A stretch of 64,000 nucleotides of DNA from Gordonibacter pamelaeae (GTDB lineage Bacteria > Actinomycetota > Coriobacteriia > Coriobacteriales > Eggerthellaceae): NCBI RefSeq assembly GCF_042665095.1, contig NZ_JBHTBV010000007.1; one strand, 5' to 3'. Positions within the stretch are counted from its first letter, which is position 1, and each line of letters begins with the position of its first letter. Below, piece by piece: positions 24,669 through 33,170 of this stretch. Under the pieces are notes generated by a model that made no database searches, was not told the DNA's origin, and was given only the letters and a program-made list of their open reading frames with translations. The position numbers were made by a program, and so were the translations under genes.

Positions 24669-25451
24669 ATGACATGCAGGACGATAGCCGTCGCCAACCA
24701 GAAGGGAGGGACGGCCAAGACCGCCACGGCGCTGAGCCTGGGGGTCGCGCTCGCCAGGACGGGGGACCGGGTGCTTCTCGTCGACGCCGATCCCCAGGGA
24801 GACCTGACGAAGTCCCTCGGATGGAGGGACCCGGACTCGCTTGAGACGACCCTCGCCACCCACCTTTCCGCCGCGATAGAGGGCTCGGACGACGACCCTG
24901 CGGCGGGGATGCTCCGCCACCGCGAGGGCGTCGACCTCATGCCCTCCAACATCGAGCTCGCCGCCATGGAGATGGCGGTGTTCATGGCGATGTCCCGCGA
25001 GCGGATGATGGGCGCCTGGCTCGCGCCCATCAAGTCGGACTACGACTACGTCATCGTCGACTGCGCGCCCACCCTGGGAATAATCCCCATCAACGCACTG
25101 GCCGCCGCGGACAGCGTCCTCATCCCGGTTTCCGCCGAATACCTCCCGGCATCCGGCATGACCGGCCTCCTGAAGACCGTGGCGCGGGTCAGGAGGCAGA
25201 TAAACCCCGGCCTCTCCGTGGAAGGCATCCTCGTCACGCTCTACGACTCCCGCAACAACCTCGCCAGGGACGTGGAGCGCACCGTCAGAGGCCAGTACGG
25301 GAAGGCGTACCGCGTCTTCGAGACCGTGGTGCCCCGCGCCGTTTCCGCCGCGGAGGCGGCCGCTGCGGGTGAAAGCGTATTCGCATACGACCCCGAAGGC
25401 AAGGTCGCCGCGTCGTTCTCCCGCCTCGCGGAGGAGGTGCGCCGTGGCTAG
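24669..25451 (+). CDS. Plasmid-type ParA ATPase
   Basis: A 260-aa partition ATPase distinct from the chromosomal ParA (no acidic extension). It has the deviant Walker A NQKGGTAKTATALSLGVAL (residues 10-28; Ala in place of the usual Gly before the Lys), LLVDADPQGDLTKSLGW and VIVDCAPTLGIIPINALAAAD. The ATG at 24669 follows GTGGGAGGAAG. The 3' end overlaps the next gene by 8 nt. It probably stabilises a circular or replicating form of the element. Confidence 0.9.
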   Translation: MTCRTIAVANQKGGTAKTATALSLGVALARTGDRVLLVDADPQGDLTKSLGWRDPDSLETTLATHLSAAIEGSDDDPAAGMLRHREGVDLMPSNIELAAMEMAVFMAMSRERMMGAWLAPIKSDYDYVIVDCAPTLGIIPINALAAADSVLIPVSAEYLPASGMTGLLKTVARVRRQINPGLSVEGILVTLYDSRNNLARDVERTVRGQYGKAYRVFETVVPRAVSAAEAAAAGESVFAYDPEGKVAASFSRLAEEVRRG

Positions 25452-27573
25452 GAGGAGGGCGGCGGTGCCGCTGCCGAGCATCGACGACCTGTTCACGTCC
25501 CAGGAGGAGCGCGATTCCGCGGCGGCCGGGTCCGTGGCGTCGGTCCCGCTCGGCCTCATCGATCCGTTCCCGAACCATCCGTTCCGAGTCGCCGACGACG
25601 AGGAGATGGAGGCGCTCGCCGAGAGCGTCGCGGAGAACGGCGTGCTCGTCCCCCTGACCGTGATCCCGGGGGACGGCGGCAGGTACACGCTAGTGAGCGG
25701 GCACCGCCGCAAGCGCGCCGCCGAGCTCGCCGGCCTCGCGGAGGCTCCGTGCATTGTGAGGGAGATGACGCAGGACGAGGCCGTCATCGCCATGGTCGAC
25801 TCCAACCTGCAGCGCGAGAGCATCCTTCCGAGCGAGCGCGCCTTCGCGTACTCCATGAGGCTCGAGGCGATGCGGCGCCAGGGAGAGCGCACCGACCTGA
25901 CTTGTGCGCAAAATGCGCACAAGTTGAAGGGCAGGAAATCCAGGGACGTGCTCGCCGAGGAGCTCGGCGTGAGCAAGGACAAGGTGAGGCGCTACATCAG
26001 GCTCACCCACCTCGTCCCGGGGATACTCGACCTCGTGGACGAGGGGCGCATGCGGATGCTCCCCGCCGTCGAGGTCAGCTACCTCTCGCGGCGCGAGCAG
26101 GAGACGCTCCTCGAAGCGATGCGGGAGAACGCCTGCACCCCGTCCCACTCGCAGGCCCTGAAGATGAAGCGCTTTTCGCAGGAGGGCGAGCTCGGCGAGG
26201 CCCTCATCCGCTCGATCATGGAGGAGGAGAAGCCGAACCAGGTCGAGTCGTTCAGGATTCCGAAGAGGAGCATCGCGCGGTTCTTCAGGCCGTCGGCGAG
26301 CCGCGAGGAGGTCGAGGCCCGCGTCGTGCGTGCCCTCGAGCTTCTCGAGCAGGCCGAGCGCAAGCGCGCCGCCCGGGGGAAGGGAGGGAGGGGACCCGTG
26401 GGCAATGTGATCCACAGGGGCAAGGGCTCCTTCACCCACGTCGAGAACACGGTGTTCTTCGACCGCGAGCTGTCGCTCAAGGCGAAGGGCATCTACTGCC
26501 AGATCCGCTCTCTCGAGGGCAACCCCGAGTGGGTCTTCACCATCCGGGGGTTCGCCTCGCTCGTGAAAGACGGCGTCGACTCGGTGTCCGCCGGCATCAA
26601 GGAGGTTGGGGCGGCGGGCTACGTCATCCGCGCTCGCAAGCGCGGGGAGGCGGGCAGGTTCCTCAAGGCCGAGGAGGCCACTTGGATCACGCTCGACGAC
26701 CCCGCGATGCACGACGCCGTGGCCGAGGAGCTGCGCGCGGAGGGTTTCGCGATCCTCTCCGAGTTCGTCCGCAAGGACCGCGCCACGAAGGCGCGCGATT
26801 CCGTGGAGGAAGGCTGCGGCGCCGAGAAAGCCCAGGTTGTCCCCAGAACGGGAAAATCCGTATCTGGTCCGGCCACATCCGGAAAACCCAGATCTGGAGA
26901 ACCCGGCGCTATTAATTGCTCATGGGATAAAACCCCTGAATCCAATCAACAGCCCCTATCCTCCTCCCCGCGGGAAGCCGGGGACGAGGGAGGCGGCGGC
27001 TTCGAGCCCTACAGGAGAGGCGAGTTCCCCGAGGAGTTCGAGAGGCTCTGTGCGATGTCGATAAAGCCCGTCGCCTCCCTCAGGTTCAAGAGGTCCTGCC
27101 TCGCAGTTTGGGAGAAGAGGGTCGCCGAGGGATACCTGCCGGGCCAGATCGCGGACGCCTACGCCGCATACGCCGAGAGCTACCGCGCTCGCAACGGCGA
27201 CGACGGCCGGCTCGCGAAGAACCTGGCGAGGTGGCTCGAGGGCGACGACGGCCTGCCCGTGTGGTCGGACGAACCCATACCCCCGGACGCCATGGGTTGC
27301 GACGGGGAGCCCCTCGACATGGAGGGCCTCGCGAAGGCGGACCCGGGGTTCGCGAAGCTCTGGCGCAGGGTCGCCGCGCGGCGCAGCGTGATCCTGTCGC
27401 TGCTCTACGACCGCAAGCCCGGGGCGTCGAGGGAGGAGTTCGAGGCGGAATGCGAGGCGGACGAGGCGCTCGCGAGGCACATGGAGGCGTGCGAGGAGCG
27501 TTACGGGCGCTACCTCGCCCTGTGCGACTCGATGGAGGGCGGCGCAGCCGCGGGAAGGAGGGCTGCGTCGTGA
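25444..27573 (+). CDS. ParB fused to a replication-initiator-like winged-helix protein
   Basis: A 709-aa protein in one open frame. Residues about 35-290 are ParB-like: PLGLIDPFPNHPFRVADDEE, the SGHRRKRAAELAGL box, ESILPSERAFAYSM and a helix-turn-helix (LGVSKDKVRRYIRL). From about 319 a second module begins, GNVIHRGKGSFTHVEN..., with LSLKAKGIYCQIRSL and WVFTIRGFASLVKDGVDSVS. That pattern is typical of the N-terminal domain of plasmid RepA/DnaD-like initiators. A Ser/Gly-rich linker (about 460-515) and an acidic helical C-terminus follow. A GTG preceded by GGGAGGGAGGGG at the join (26398) could also start the second part alone. GTG start at 25444 with GGAGGT upstream. Confidence 0.8.
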   Translation: MARRRAAVPLPSIDDLFTSQEERDSAAAGSVASVPLGLIDPFPNHPFRVADDEEMEALAESVAENGVLVPLTVIPGDGGRYTLVSGHRRKRAAELAGLAEAPCIVREMTQDEAVIAMVDSNLQRESILPSERAFAYSMRLEAMRRQGERTDLTCAQNAHKLKGRKSRDVLAEELGVSKDKVRRYIRLTHLVPGILDLVDEGRMRMLPAVEVSYLSRREQETLLEAMRENACTPSHSQALKMKRFSQEGELGEALIRSIMEEEKPNQVESFRIPKRSIARFFRPSASREEVEARVVRALELLEQAERKRAARGKGGRGPVGNVIHRGKGSFTHVENTVFFDRELSLKAKGIYCQIRSLEGNPEWVFTIRGFASLVKDGVDSVSAGIKEVGAAGYVIRARKRGEAGRFLKAEEATWITLDDPAMHDAVAEELRAEGFAILSEFVRKDRATKARDSVEEGCGAEKAQVVPRTGKSVSGPATSGKPRSGEPGAINCSWDKTPESNQQPLSSSPREAGDEGGGGFEPYRRGEFPEEFERLCAMSIKPVASLRFKRSCLAVWEKRVAEGYLPGQIADAYAAYAESYRARNGDDGRLAKNLARWLEGDDGLPVWSDEPIPPDAMGCDGEPLDMEGLAKADPGFAKLWRRVAARRSVILSLLYDRKPGASREEFEAECEADEALARHMEACEERYGRYLALCDSMEGGAAAGRRAAS

Positions 27574-27629
27574 GGATCGTCGTGCGCTTCGCCCGATGGC
27601 TCTTCAGGGCCGTCTTCAGGTTCATGTAG
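27570..27629 (+). CDS. 19-aa cationic amphipathic peptide
   Basis: MRIVVRFARWLFRAVFRFM is encoded from a GTG that overlaps the stop codon of the ParB-Rep gene (GTGA). A very strong GGAAGGAGG lies 9 nt upstream (27552-27560). The peptide alternates Arg with Phe/Trp/Val and would form a cationic amphipathic helix. The tight coupling and ribosome-binding sequence support translation, but nothing shows a function; a membrane-active or toxin-like role is only a guess. Confidence 0.45.
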   Translation: MRIVVRFARWLFRAVFRFM

Positions 27630-27723
27630 GAGCCCCGCCGGCCGCTTCCCGTCTGCAGCCCCGGACAGCGCCCGCCTCGCGGATTTTCCGTAGGGACGGG
27701 AGGGCTGCGCTTATAATGAGACG

Positions 27724-27814
27724 GTCACCCTAATTGAATATTCGTACGCCAAATACCGGACAGAGGGGCATCTGCTGTTTTGGGTATTTGGCGTACATTT
27801 CCCAACAGGGTGAC
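27724..27814. repeat. Nested inverted repeats
   Basis: An inner pair, GTACGCCAAATACC (27744-27757) and its exact complement (27783-27796), is enclosed by an outer pair, GTCACCCT (27724-27731) and AGGGTGAC (27807-27814). The 91-bp structure lies in a gene-free gap after the replication/partition genes. It could be a MITE-like element, a replication or resolution site, or a large terminator. Confidence 0.7.
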
Positions 27815-27892
27815 AACTGAGGTGGATGCCTCTCTCTTCATGCCCCTGAGGCCTTCTTCCCTCGGTGACGAGCGCCTAGGAAAGGACGCCCT

Positions 27893-28102
27893 ATGAAAGG
27901 CACCCCATTGAACACCCTACCCAAAGAATCCGTCGACGCAATCGTGCGCTCGACCGAGCGCATCGAAGGCGCGGCGTCGATCCTCGCGATGCTCGAGGAG
28001 AAGGCGGACGGGGGGCGCGTGACCCCGTCGGAGATAGCCGCCGTGAGGTGCGTGCTCGAGAGCTGCGCGGCGGAGCTGGACGAAGCCTGGAGCCTTGCAT
28101 AA
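27893..28102 (+). CDS. Small helical hypothetical protein
   Basis: A 69-aa acidic protein (MKGTPLNTLPKESVDAIVRS...EELDEAWSLA-like helices) with two predicted amphipathic helices and two Cys. AGGAAAGGACG lies 8-18 nt upstream of the ATG and supports translation. I do not recognise the family. It is the last gene of the partition region before the lower-GC defence-like block. Confidence 0.55.
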   Translation: MKGTPLNTLPKESVDAIVRSTERIEGAASILAMLEEKADGGRVTPSEIAAVRCVLESCAAELDEAWSLA

Positions 28103-28238
28103 CGCAGTCCAGCAGCGATCTGAATCCGACCTTGAGCAGAATGCGATGCTCGTCAATTTAACGATAAGTACTACGCTGCGTCCAAGCGTATTGCATCAAA
28201 CTGTCAACGGCGAATCTCGTTCGGCCGGCGAAGGCAGC

Positions 28239-28993
28239 TTAAATCTCACCCAGGAAATAGTGATCGTCGGATTCGTTGAACAGGAGTCCGAGATTGGTTC
28301 CGCGATGGAGGGAGTTCGCGCCCTCCCCAAGGGCGCTCCAAGACTCTTCGTGGCTTCCGGCCGCCCAACACGTCGCCTCCTCCAGACAGTCGAGAAAGTA
28401 CCTGGGATTCTTTTGGCATTCAAGATGGAACAAATGAGCCAGCTTTCCCTTCGTCTCGTTGTCGAAATCACCCTGCAATCCGTAGAGAGCGTGTTCCAGA
28501 TTTCGCGACATGAAAAATGGAAGGTAGCGTACCCTCACCCTGTTGATGGTCAGCTTGCTTATCCTTGAAAGCTGCAGCATCGCCGACTTCTTCCGGGCGT
28601 TCCTTTTTTGAATAGAGCGAGGATTCGGGGCTTCAATGCGGTCTTCTCTATACGTTAACGCCTGCCCATCCTCGGCCAAACAACCATGGAATCATCAATA
28701 AACGCCCCGTCTGTGTCCATGATATGGACAATGCAATGAATGTCTTTTGCCTTATATCCTGGGTTGGTATCTCTCAAGTAATCTTCGACAAATGTCTTTA
28801 CGGTGTCTCTGATACTGTCCTTGATCCGGTAGAAGGTCGGATATTCGATTTGCGCAGTCGTGACATCTCCGTGAAATGACGCGGAGTCCGAGTTGAAGGA
28901 GCTCTGGATAAGCAAGTTGACAGGACCCCTGATGGCCGTCTCGTCGCTTGGTCCCTCGACGAGAAACAGCACGACCTTTTTCTTGCTAGGCAT
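28239..28993 (-). pseudogene. TOPRIM-domain protein, split by a frameshift
   Basis: The 5' part (28655-28993) encodes MPSKKKVVLFLVEGPSDETA with TOPRIM Glu13 and later IMDTDGAFID with Asp93-x-Asp95, the metal-binding pattern. It stops soon after, while the next frame continues at about 28679 with a matching protein (AEDGQALTYREDRIEAPNPR...) to 28239. One nucleotide change near 28675-28682 (GGTTGTTTGGCC) would restore a protein of about 250 aa. The start overlaps the end of the upstream ATPase gene by 8 nt. It may be inactive, a sequencing error or recoded. TOPRIM nucleases paired with AAA ATPases occur in Gabija- and PARIS-type defence. Confidence 0.7.
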
Positions 28994-30464
28994 CGACCCC
29001 TCCCTTCAAGGCGTTTAGGAAGGAATCGAAGTCCGAATCGATCTCCTTGGCGTTAGAGGCTTTCCAGAAAGCGGAATCGATACGGGCACGATCGGTCGGT
29101 CGATAGACAGGGTGTTTTTGCCCGCCGAGAAGCACCGCGCGCAAATACTGATCCCTAAGGTTGTTTGTGGCCTTGTTCCCCTTGAACCTCTGATAGCGAT
29201 CATCGGCGTCCGTGGTCGTCATGACGATGCATTGGGTCGGCAATATCTCGAGGGGCCTGAGATTATGCGCCGTGAAAACCAGTTGGCCGCGTCCGCCGCC
29301 GGCTATCGATTGGAGGATTTCTCCCAGAAGAAATTCGAATATACCCGAATCGAGTTCGTCTATAAACACGCAACCGTTCTCATCACCATAGGCAAGAACG
29401 AGCAGAGAGAGAATGGAAACAAGCTTTTTAATGCCGTCAGATTCATAGCGCAGGGGAACCTTTACTCCATCCCGTGAAGAAAGCAGATCGACGCGCGCAC
29501 CCTTCGAGCCATCCTCGAGCAGCTCCGCTCCCATGTGTCTAAGCTCCATGGTCAAGCCGGGAACAAGGGATTCCAGGACAGGATTCAGTACGCGAATGTT
29601 CTCTTCCAGCTCTTTGACTCGCTCTTCGCTGTGAACGGAAGGAGAGTCAAGGGAGAAAATGGGGCCGTTCTCTCTATCTAAGTCCAGTTCGGAAGGGATG
29701 TAGATGAAGTCCATCGTTGGCATGTTCGAGGCAAGCGAGGGCAGCACACGAAGGCCTTTCCTCAGTTCGACGAAATCGATTCCAGCCTTGCAAAAGGGAA
29801 AAACAAGCATCTTTCCCGCAGCCTCTTTTGCGTCGTGGACCGTTTTCCCTTGCTCCTTTTTTTCGCTGACGTAACTGGCGAACAAAGAGAATAGATGGCT
29901 GATTGACCCACCGAAAAACACCGACCTTGTGCCTTCTATCGCCATCGCTTCAATTCCTCCGGCAACCTTCCTGGCCTCCATCGAAAATCTTTCTACGCTT
30001 TTCCAGTATTTGAATGGCGTCCAGGAAATCTTGACAGAGGTGCTCTCCTGGTCGGAGGGCTCACTATCTTTGAAGGATGCTTTCGTCCAAGAAAGAACTC
30101 GGCGCTTTCCTTTCTCGTGCGTCAAGTCCTTCAGCGACTCACTGGTGAGTACTGCTCGTGATCCTTCTTCGGGACGGGAAAGAACGATACGGTATTCCCA
30201 TTTATCCAGGCCGCTCTCTCCCACAGTAATTGCAATAGAGGCACTGTTTGACCCGATTCGGATGATATTGGAGGATCCGTCAGGCAGCTCGTTTCCGGAT
30301 ATTAGAAAGTCGATATAGTTTACTGCGTCGATGAGGGCGGTTTTGCCCGATCCGTTTTGCCCGTAGATTCCAGTGACACTTCCGCCTGAAGGAAGATTCC
30401 TGAACGAGACGACCCCGTGATTGACGGTTTTGATGTTCTCGAGCTCGATTTTTGTAATCCTCAT
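28986..30464 (-). CDS. OLD/AAA_15-type ATPase, probable defence ATPase
   Basis: A 492-aa SMC/ABC-like ATPase: MRITKIELENIKTVNHGVVSF, Walker A GIYGQNGSGKTALIDAVNYI (Lys41), a long middle region, then the ABC-like RYESDGIKKLVSILSLLVLA and Walker B CVFIDELDSGIFEFLLGEIL, with the H-loop QLVFTAHNLRPLEI. This is the AAA_15/AAA_21 layout seen in OLD, AriA (PARIS) and PtuA. It lacks its own TOPRIM, but a separate TOPRIM gene follows with an 8-nt overlap, so the two form an operon. The block is lower in GC than the flanking element genes. Antiphage function is inferred from architecture. Confidence 0.85.
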   Translation of the reverse strand: MRITKIELENIKTVNHGVVSFRNLPSGGSVTGIYGQNGSGKTALIDAVNYIDFLISGNELPDGSSNIIRIGSNSASIAITVGESGLDKWEYRIVLSRPEEGSRAVLTSESLKDLTHEKGKRRVLSWTKASFKDSEPSDQESTSVKISWTPFKYWKSVERFSMEARKVAGGIEAMAIEGTRSVFFGGSISHLFSLFASYVSEKKEQGKTVHDAKEAAGKMLVFPFCKAGIDFVELRKGLRVLPSLASNMPTMDFIYIPSELDLDRENGPIFSLDSPSVHSEERVKELEENIRVLNPVLESLVPGLTMELRHMGAELLEDGSKGARVDLLSSRDGVKVPLRYESDGIKKLVSILSLLVLAYGDENGCVFIDELDSGIFEFLLGEILQSIAGGGRGQLVFTAHNLRPLEILPTQCIVMTTTDADDRYQRFKGNKATNNLRDQYLRAVLLGGQKHPVYRPTDRARIDSAFWKASNAKEIDSDFDSFLNALKGGVDA

Positions 30465-30715
30465 ACGAGTTCCTATTCTGAAAGGAATTAGACAACGCTA
30501 TTTTATCTATTTTGGAATAAAAAATATCATTTTTATCAAGATAACGCTTTATGAAGAGGTAAATGGGATTGCCAAGCCATCTGATTCGGATATCGTTGAC
30601 CCTGGAGCTTAAAGCTGCCGAATGTCTACTTCTTTAGCGCTCCGTCTGCCTCCCCGTTCGATATTCTTCACTTGAAGCCTGTCGGTGGCTCAATCATTGG
30701 ATAACATATTCTCAA

Positions 30716-31912
30716 ATGACAGTTAATCGTCAATCGAAGAGGTCAAAGCGGGGACGGAAAGTGGCGAAGACAAGCAGAAAGCCAATCTCAGCACATGTCG
30801 AGCGAAGACTCTGGGCGGAGTCTGCCGGCAAATGCATGAATCCAGATTGTCGGGCCGATCTATTCATCAGCAATGGAGACATTGCTGAACGAGCCCATAT
30901 CGTCCCATATTGCGAAAGCGCGGAGAACACGTTCGACAACCTTATTCTCATCTGTCCAAACTGCCATACGAATTTCGACAAGAACTCCGCTTTCACGGCA
31001 GATGAAGTGAGGGAATGGAAGTCGATTCGTCACGCAGAAATCGATCGCGTTTTCGGAAAGACGTTCAGTTCCTTCGACGACCTGCGCAAAGAGGCCGCAC
31101 CTCTGCTCGCCCGAAACAAGTCGATATACGAGAACTACTACATGAAGGACAAGCGAAGACTGTGGGATGTTTTTGAAAAGGAAATAATCGTCAACAACCG
31201 AAAGCTTTGCACGATGTTCGAATCGAACTTGTGCCTGTTCCAGAACCACAAGGACAATTCCTTCTCCAACCAGGCCGCTGTCCGCGATTTTATCGACCAT
31301 GCTAAGGAGTTCGAAGCCACCAGAGATGAAACGGAAAGGCAAAGGTCTATTCTTTTCCCCGAGGTCATCAATTCCATCTTCGGAATCCAGCCCATAGAAG
31401 GTGCCCTGCTCCCCTCTGCAGAATCCCTAGAGCTGCTAATCGAAGAGCTTGACGAACAGGGGCGATTTATAGATGTTTCTCTAGATGCAGAACGTCCATT
31501 GTTGCAAATGATGGAAAACGGGAAAGAGACGGTAGTTTATCTTGACGATACACCGCGTATCCGACAGATGTACCATGACGCCCGCTGCTTCAGGCGTGCC
31601 GAGATGAGGCTAGACAGCTTGATTTTTGCCCTAAAGCACTTCCATCTGTGCGGAAAGAAAGCAACTCGCAAGTCGAAGACAAACCTTAGGGAATATATAG
31701 CGAAAGGAAAATGCTTCTTATTCGTATACGAATACTGTCTGAGCTACGCAGAGTTGGCCCGTTTAGCGCCGGCAGAACATACCGTTGTCGTCAACTTGCA
31801 TAGATGGAACGGTAAGCAATGCATTTCCGAAGAAGCCAAGGAACTTGCGGAGCAAATTAACGTGAAGCTCCTCGATATGGATAGCTTCTTCCCATTCGTT
31901 CGCAAGCTATGA
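30716..31912 (+). CDS. HNH endonuclease-like protein with a long C-terminal region
   Basis: A 398-aa protein. The N-terminus is basic (RQSKRSKRGRKVAKTSRK), followed by an HNH/zinc domain with Cys40, Cys45, GDIAERAHIVP (His61), NLILICPNCH (Cys80, Cys83, His84) and NFDKN. The next 300 residues have no motif I recognise and end in a compact alpha/beta-looking segment (CFLFVYEYCLSYAELARLAP...). The last codon overlaps the start of the nucleotidyltransferase gene (ATGA). ATG 30716 has no good ribosome-binding sequence; GTG 30761 is an alternative. The pairing with a minimal nucleotidyltransferase suggests a two-gene system. Confidence 0.8.
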   Translation: MTVNRQSKRSKRGRKVAKTSRKPISAHVERRLWAESAGKCMNPDCRADLFISNGDIAERAHIVPYCESAENTFDNLILICPNCHTNFDKNSAFTADEVREWKSIRHAEIDRVFGKTFSSFDDLRKEAAPLLARNKSIYENYYMKDKRRLWDVFEKEIIVNNRKLCTMFESNLCLFQNHKDNSFSNQAAVRDFIDHAKEFEATRDETERQRSILFPEVINSIFGIQPIEGALLPSAESLELLIEELDEQGRFIDVSLDAERPLLQMMENGKETVVYLDDTPRIRQMYHDARCFRRAEMRLDSLIFALKHFHLCGKKATRKSKTNLREYIAKGKCFLFVYEYCLSYAELARLAPAEHTVVVNLHRWNGKQCISEEAKELAEQINVKLLDMDSFFPFVRKL

Positions 31913-32211
31913 ACCATTTGAGACTCATAGACATTCTCGACAGCAACCTAGAACTGTTTTCTCAGTTTGATCATGTCTATCTGTTCGGATCTGCGCTGAG
32001 TGCTTCAGGGCTCAGCGCAGGCAGTGATATTGATTTGCTGCTACTGTACTCGAAATATTCCGATCAACTGGTCTCCGGATGCGAACAGATATCCCAAAAG
32101 TTAGGCAACGAGACCGGTAGAGTAGTCGACTTAACGGTCCTCGGCATCGACGAAGAGCGACATGTCGGATTCTTGGATAGAATCTCGCCTCATTATAGAA
32201 AGATAAAATGA
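31909..32211 (+). CDS. Minimal nucleotidyltransferase (MNT-like)
   Basis: A 100-aa protein with a complete nucleotidyltransferase core: FGSALSASGLSAGSDIDLLL gives Gly27-Ser28 and Asp40-x-Asp42, and VVDLTVLG gives the third acidic residue Asp74. MNT proteins of this size usually work with a HEPN or other partner as toxin-antitoxin or defence modules and transfer AMP to protein or RNA. Here the partner is an HNH protein, with a 4-nt overlap. No HEPN gene is seen nearby. Confidence 0.85.
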   Translation: MNHLRLIDILDSNLELFSQFDHVYLFGSALSASGLSAGSDIDLLLLYSKYSDQLVSGCEQISQKLGNETGRVVDLTVLGIDEERHVGFLDRISPHYRKIK

Positions 32212-32260
32212 CCATTTGGCAGAACACCAGGCATAGCCTGTCGTACAGAATGCTTTCGGC

Positions 32261-32563
32261 GTGGATTCCAGTAGAGGGGAAGAAGGCGCCAACGGTCACG
32301 CCCGCATGTTCGGCGCAGGGCGTATCGCGCTCTGGCGGGACACCGGCTCTGTGCGCCAATCCGGCATCGACAAGATCAGATACCCGGAACTCATAATGAA
32401 GCTTGCGAACCAGCAGGGCGGGACAATCAAGAGGCGCGATGTCGAGCAGCTTTTACACCTGCAGACGAAACAGGCTTACCGCGAGCTCTCGAAGCTCGTC
32501 GACGCCGGCGAGCTCGTATCTGTCGGGCGTGGGCCGGGAGCCCATTACGAGGTCTCCCGATAG
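32261..32563 (+). pseudogene. Winged-helix C-terminal fragment
   Basis: Up to 100 aa are open here. Only the second half looks like a domain: IMKLANQQGGTIKRRDVEQL, then QAYRELSKLVDAGELVSVGRG, a winged helix like those ending AlbA_2/HATPase-type regulators. The upstream part is not convincing and another frame (from ATG 32208, overlapping the nucleotidyltransferase stop) reads for only about 20 plausible residues. I regard this as the remains of a longer gene, though a short real regulator cannot be excluded. Confidence 0.45.
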
Positions 32564-32581
32564 GCCAATCTCCGGGACGGT

Positions 32582-32630
32582 ATCAGGACAAGTCCCAATT
32601 AATCAGGACATGTCCTGATATTGTCCTGAT
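32582..32630. promoter_or_regulatory. Symmetric cluster of four 9-bp half-sites
   Basis: ATCAGGACA occurs at 32582 and 32602, and its complement TGTCCTGAT at 32611 and 32622. The central pair makes an 18-bp perfect palindrome (32602-32619). The arrangement looks like an operator for a dimeric regulator, but could also be a decayed coding repeat of the preceding gene. Confidence 0.5.
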
Positions 32631-33170
32631 TAATCTCTCCTCGTCGGCAATGCGGCCGATTAGGAATGCCCGTTCTGAAACCGCTCCACCGGCAGTCCAG
32701 TTCCGCAAGAGGCATTCCCGCTGACCATCCGCCAAACGGGAACATCGCCCGATGCGCGCCGTCCTCAGCAAACGAGCAGCACGCAAATCGATCCTCGCAA
32801 CGTTCACGAAGTCGCAGACACGGCACCTTCCTCTCCTTGCTGAAATAGCTTACGTCGGCGTAAACGAACTCAGCATGTCCGGACGAAATCACGACTGCAT
32901 TCCAGCCTTCATCGAGCCTCTTCGCTCGTCGAAACATCGCGTCTCCGTTTCCCGACCCCTCCTTCCGCCCCGCCCCGCACAGCCCCGTCGGGCGCCATGC
33001 GGCCGCAAGGCTCTCCTCTGGCGCAAGGGTCGCGGAAAACCTTCCTCCTGCGTCGGAAGCTCGGGCCTCCGGTTTCCCCTTCCTCCCTTGCGCCCGGAAG
33101 CGCCTTGCGGGCTGTGATCGCCAACGGGGCTCGGCACAGGGCGGAGCCAGGAAAGCGAAGGAGGTCCCGG
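32631..33170. other. Gene-free stretch before the fusion gene
   Basis: About 540 nt without a supported gene. The first half is of moderate GC, the second is strongly GC-rich with several short inverted repeats. An AGCGAAGGAGG ribosome-binding sequence of the next gene is at the end. Short open frames here have no recognisable product. Confidence 0.4.

Noticed and set aside
28095..28568. A plus-strand frame of 157 aa
   Set aside because: It lies antisense to the second half of the TOPRIM protein, whose sequence is far more protein-like and continues the first half.
32208..32396. Third gene of the HNH-nucleotidyltransferase operon starting in an ATGA overlap
   Set aside because: Only about 20 residues look plausible; the rest is Pro/Ser/Arg-rich and shadows the winged-helix frame.
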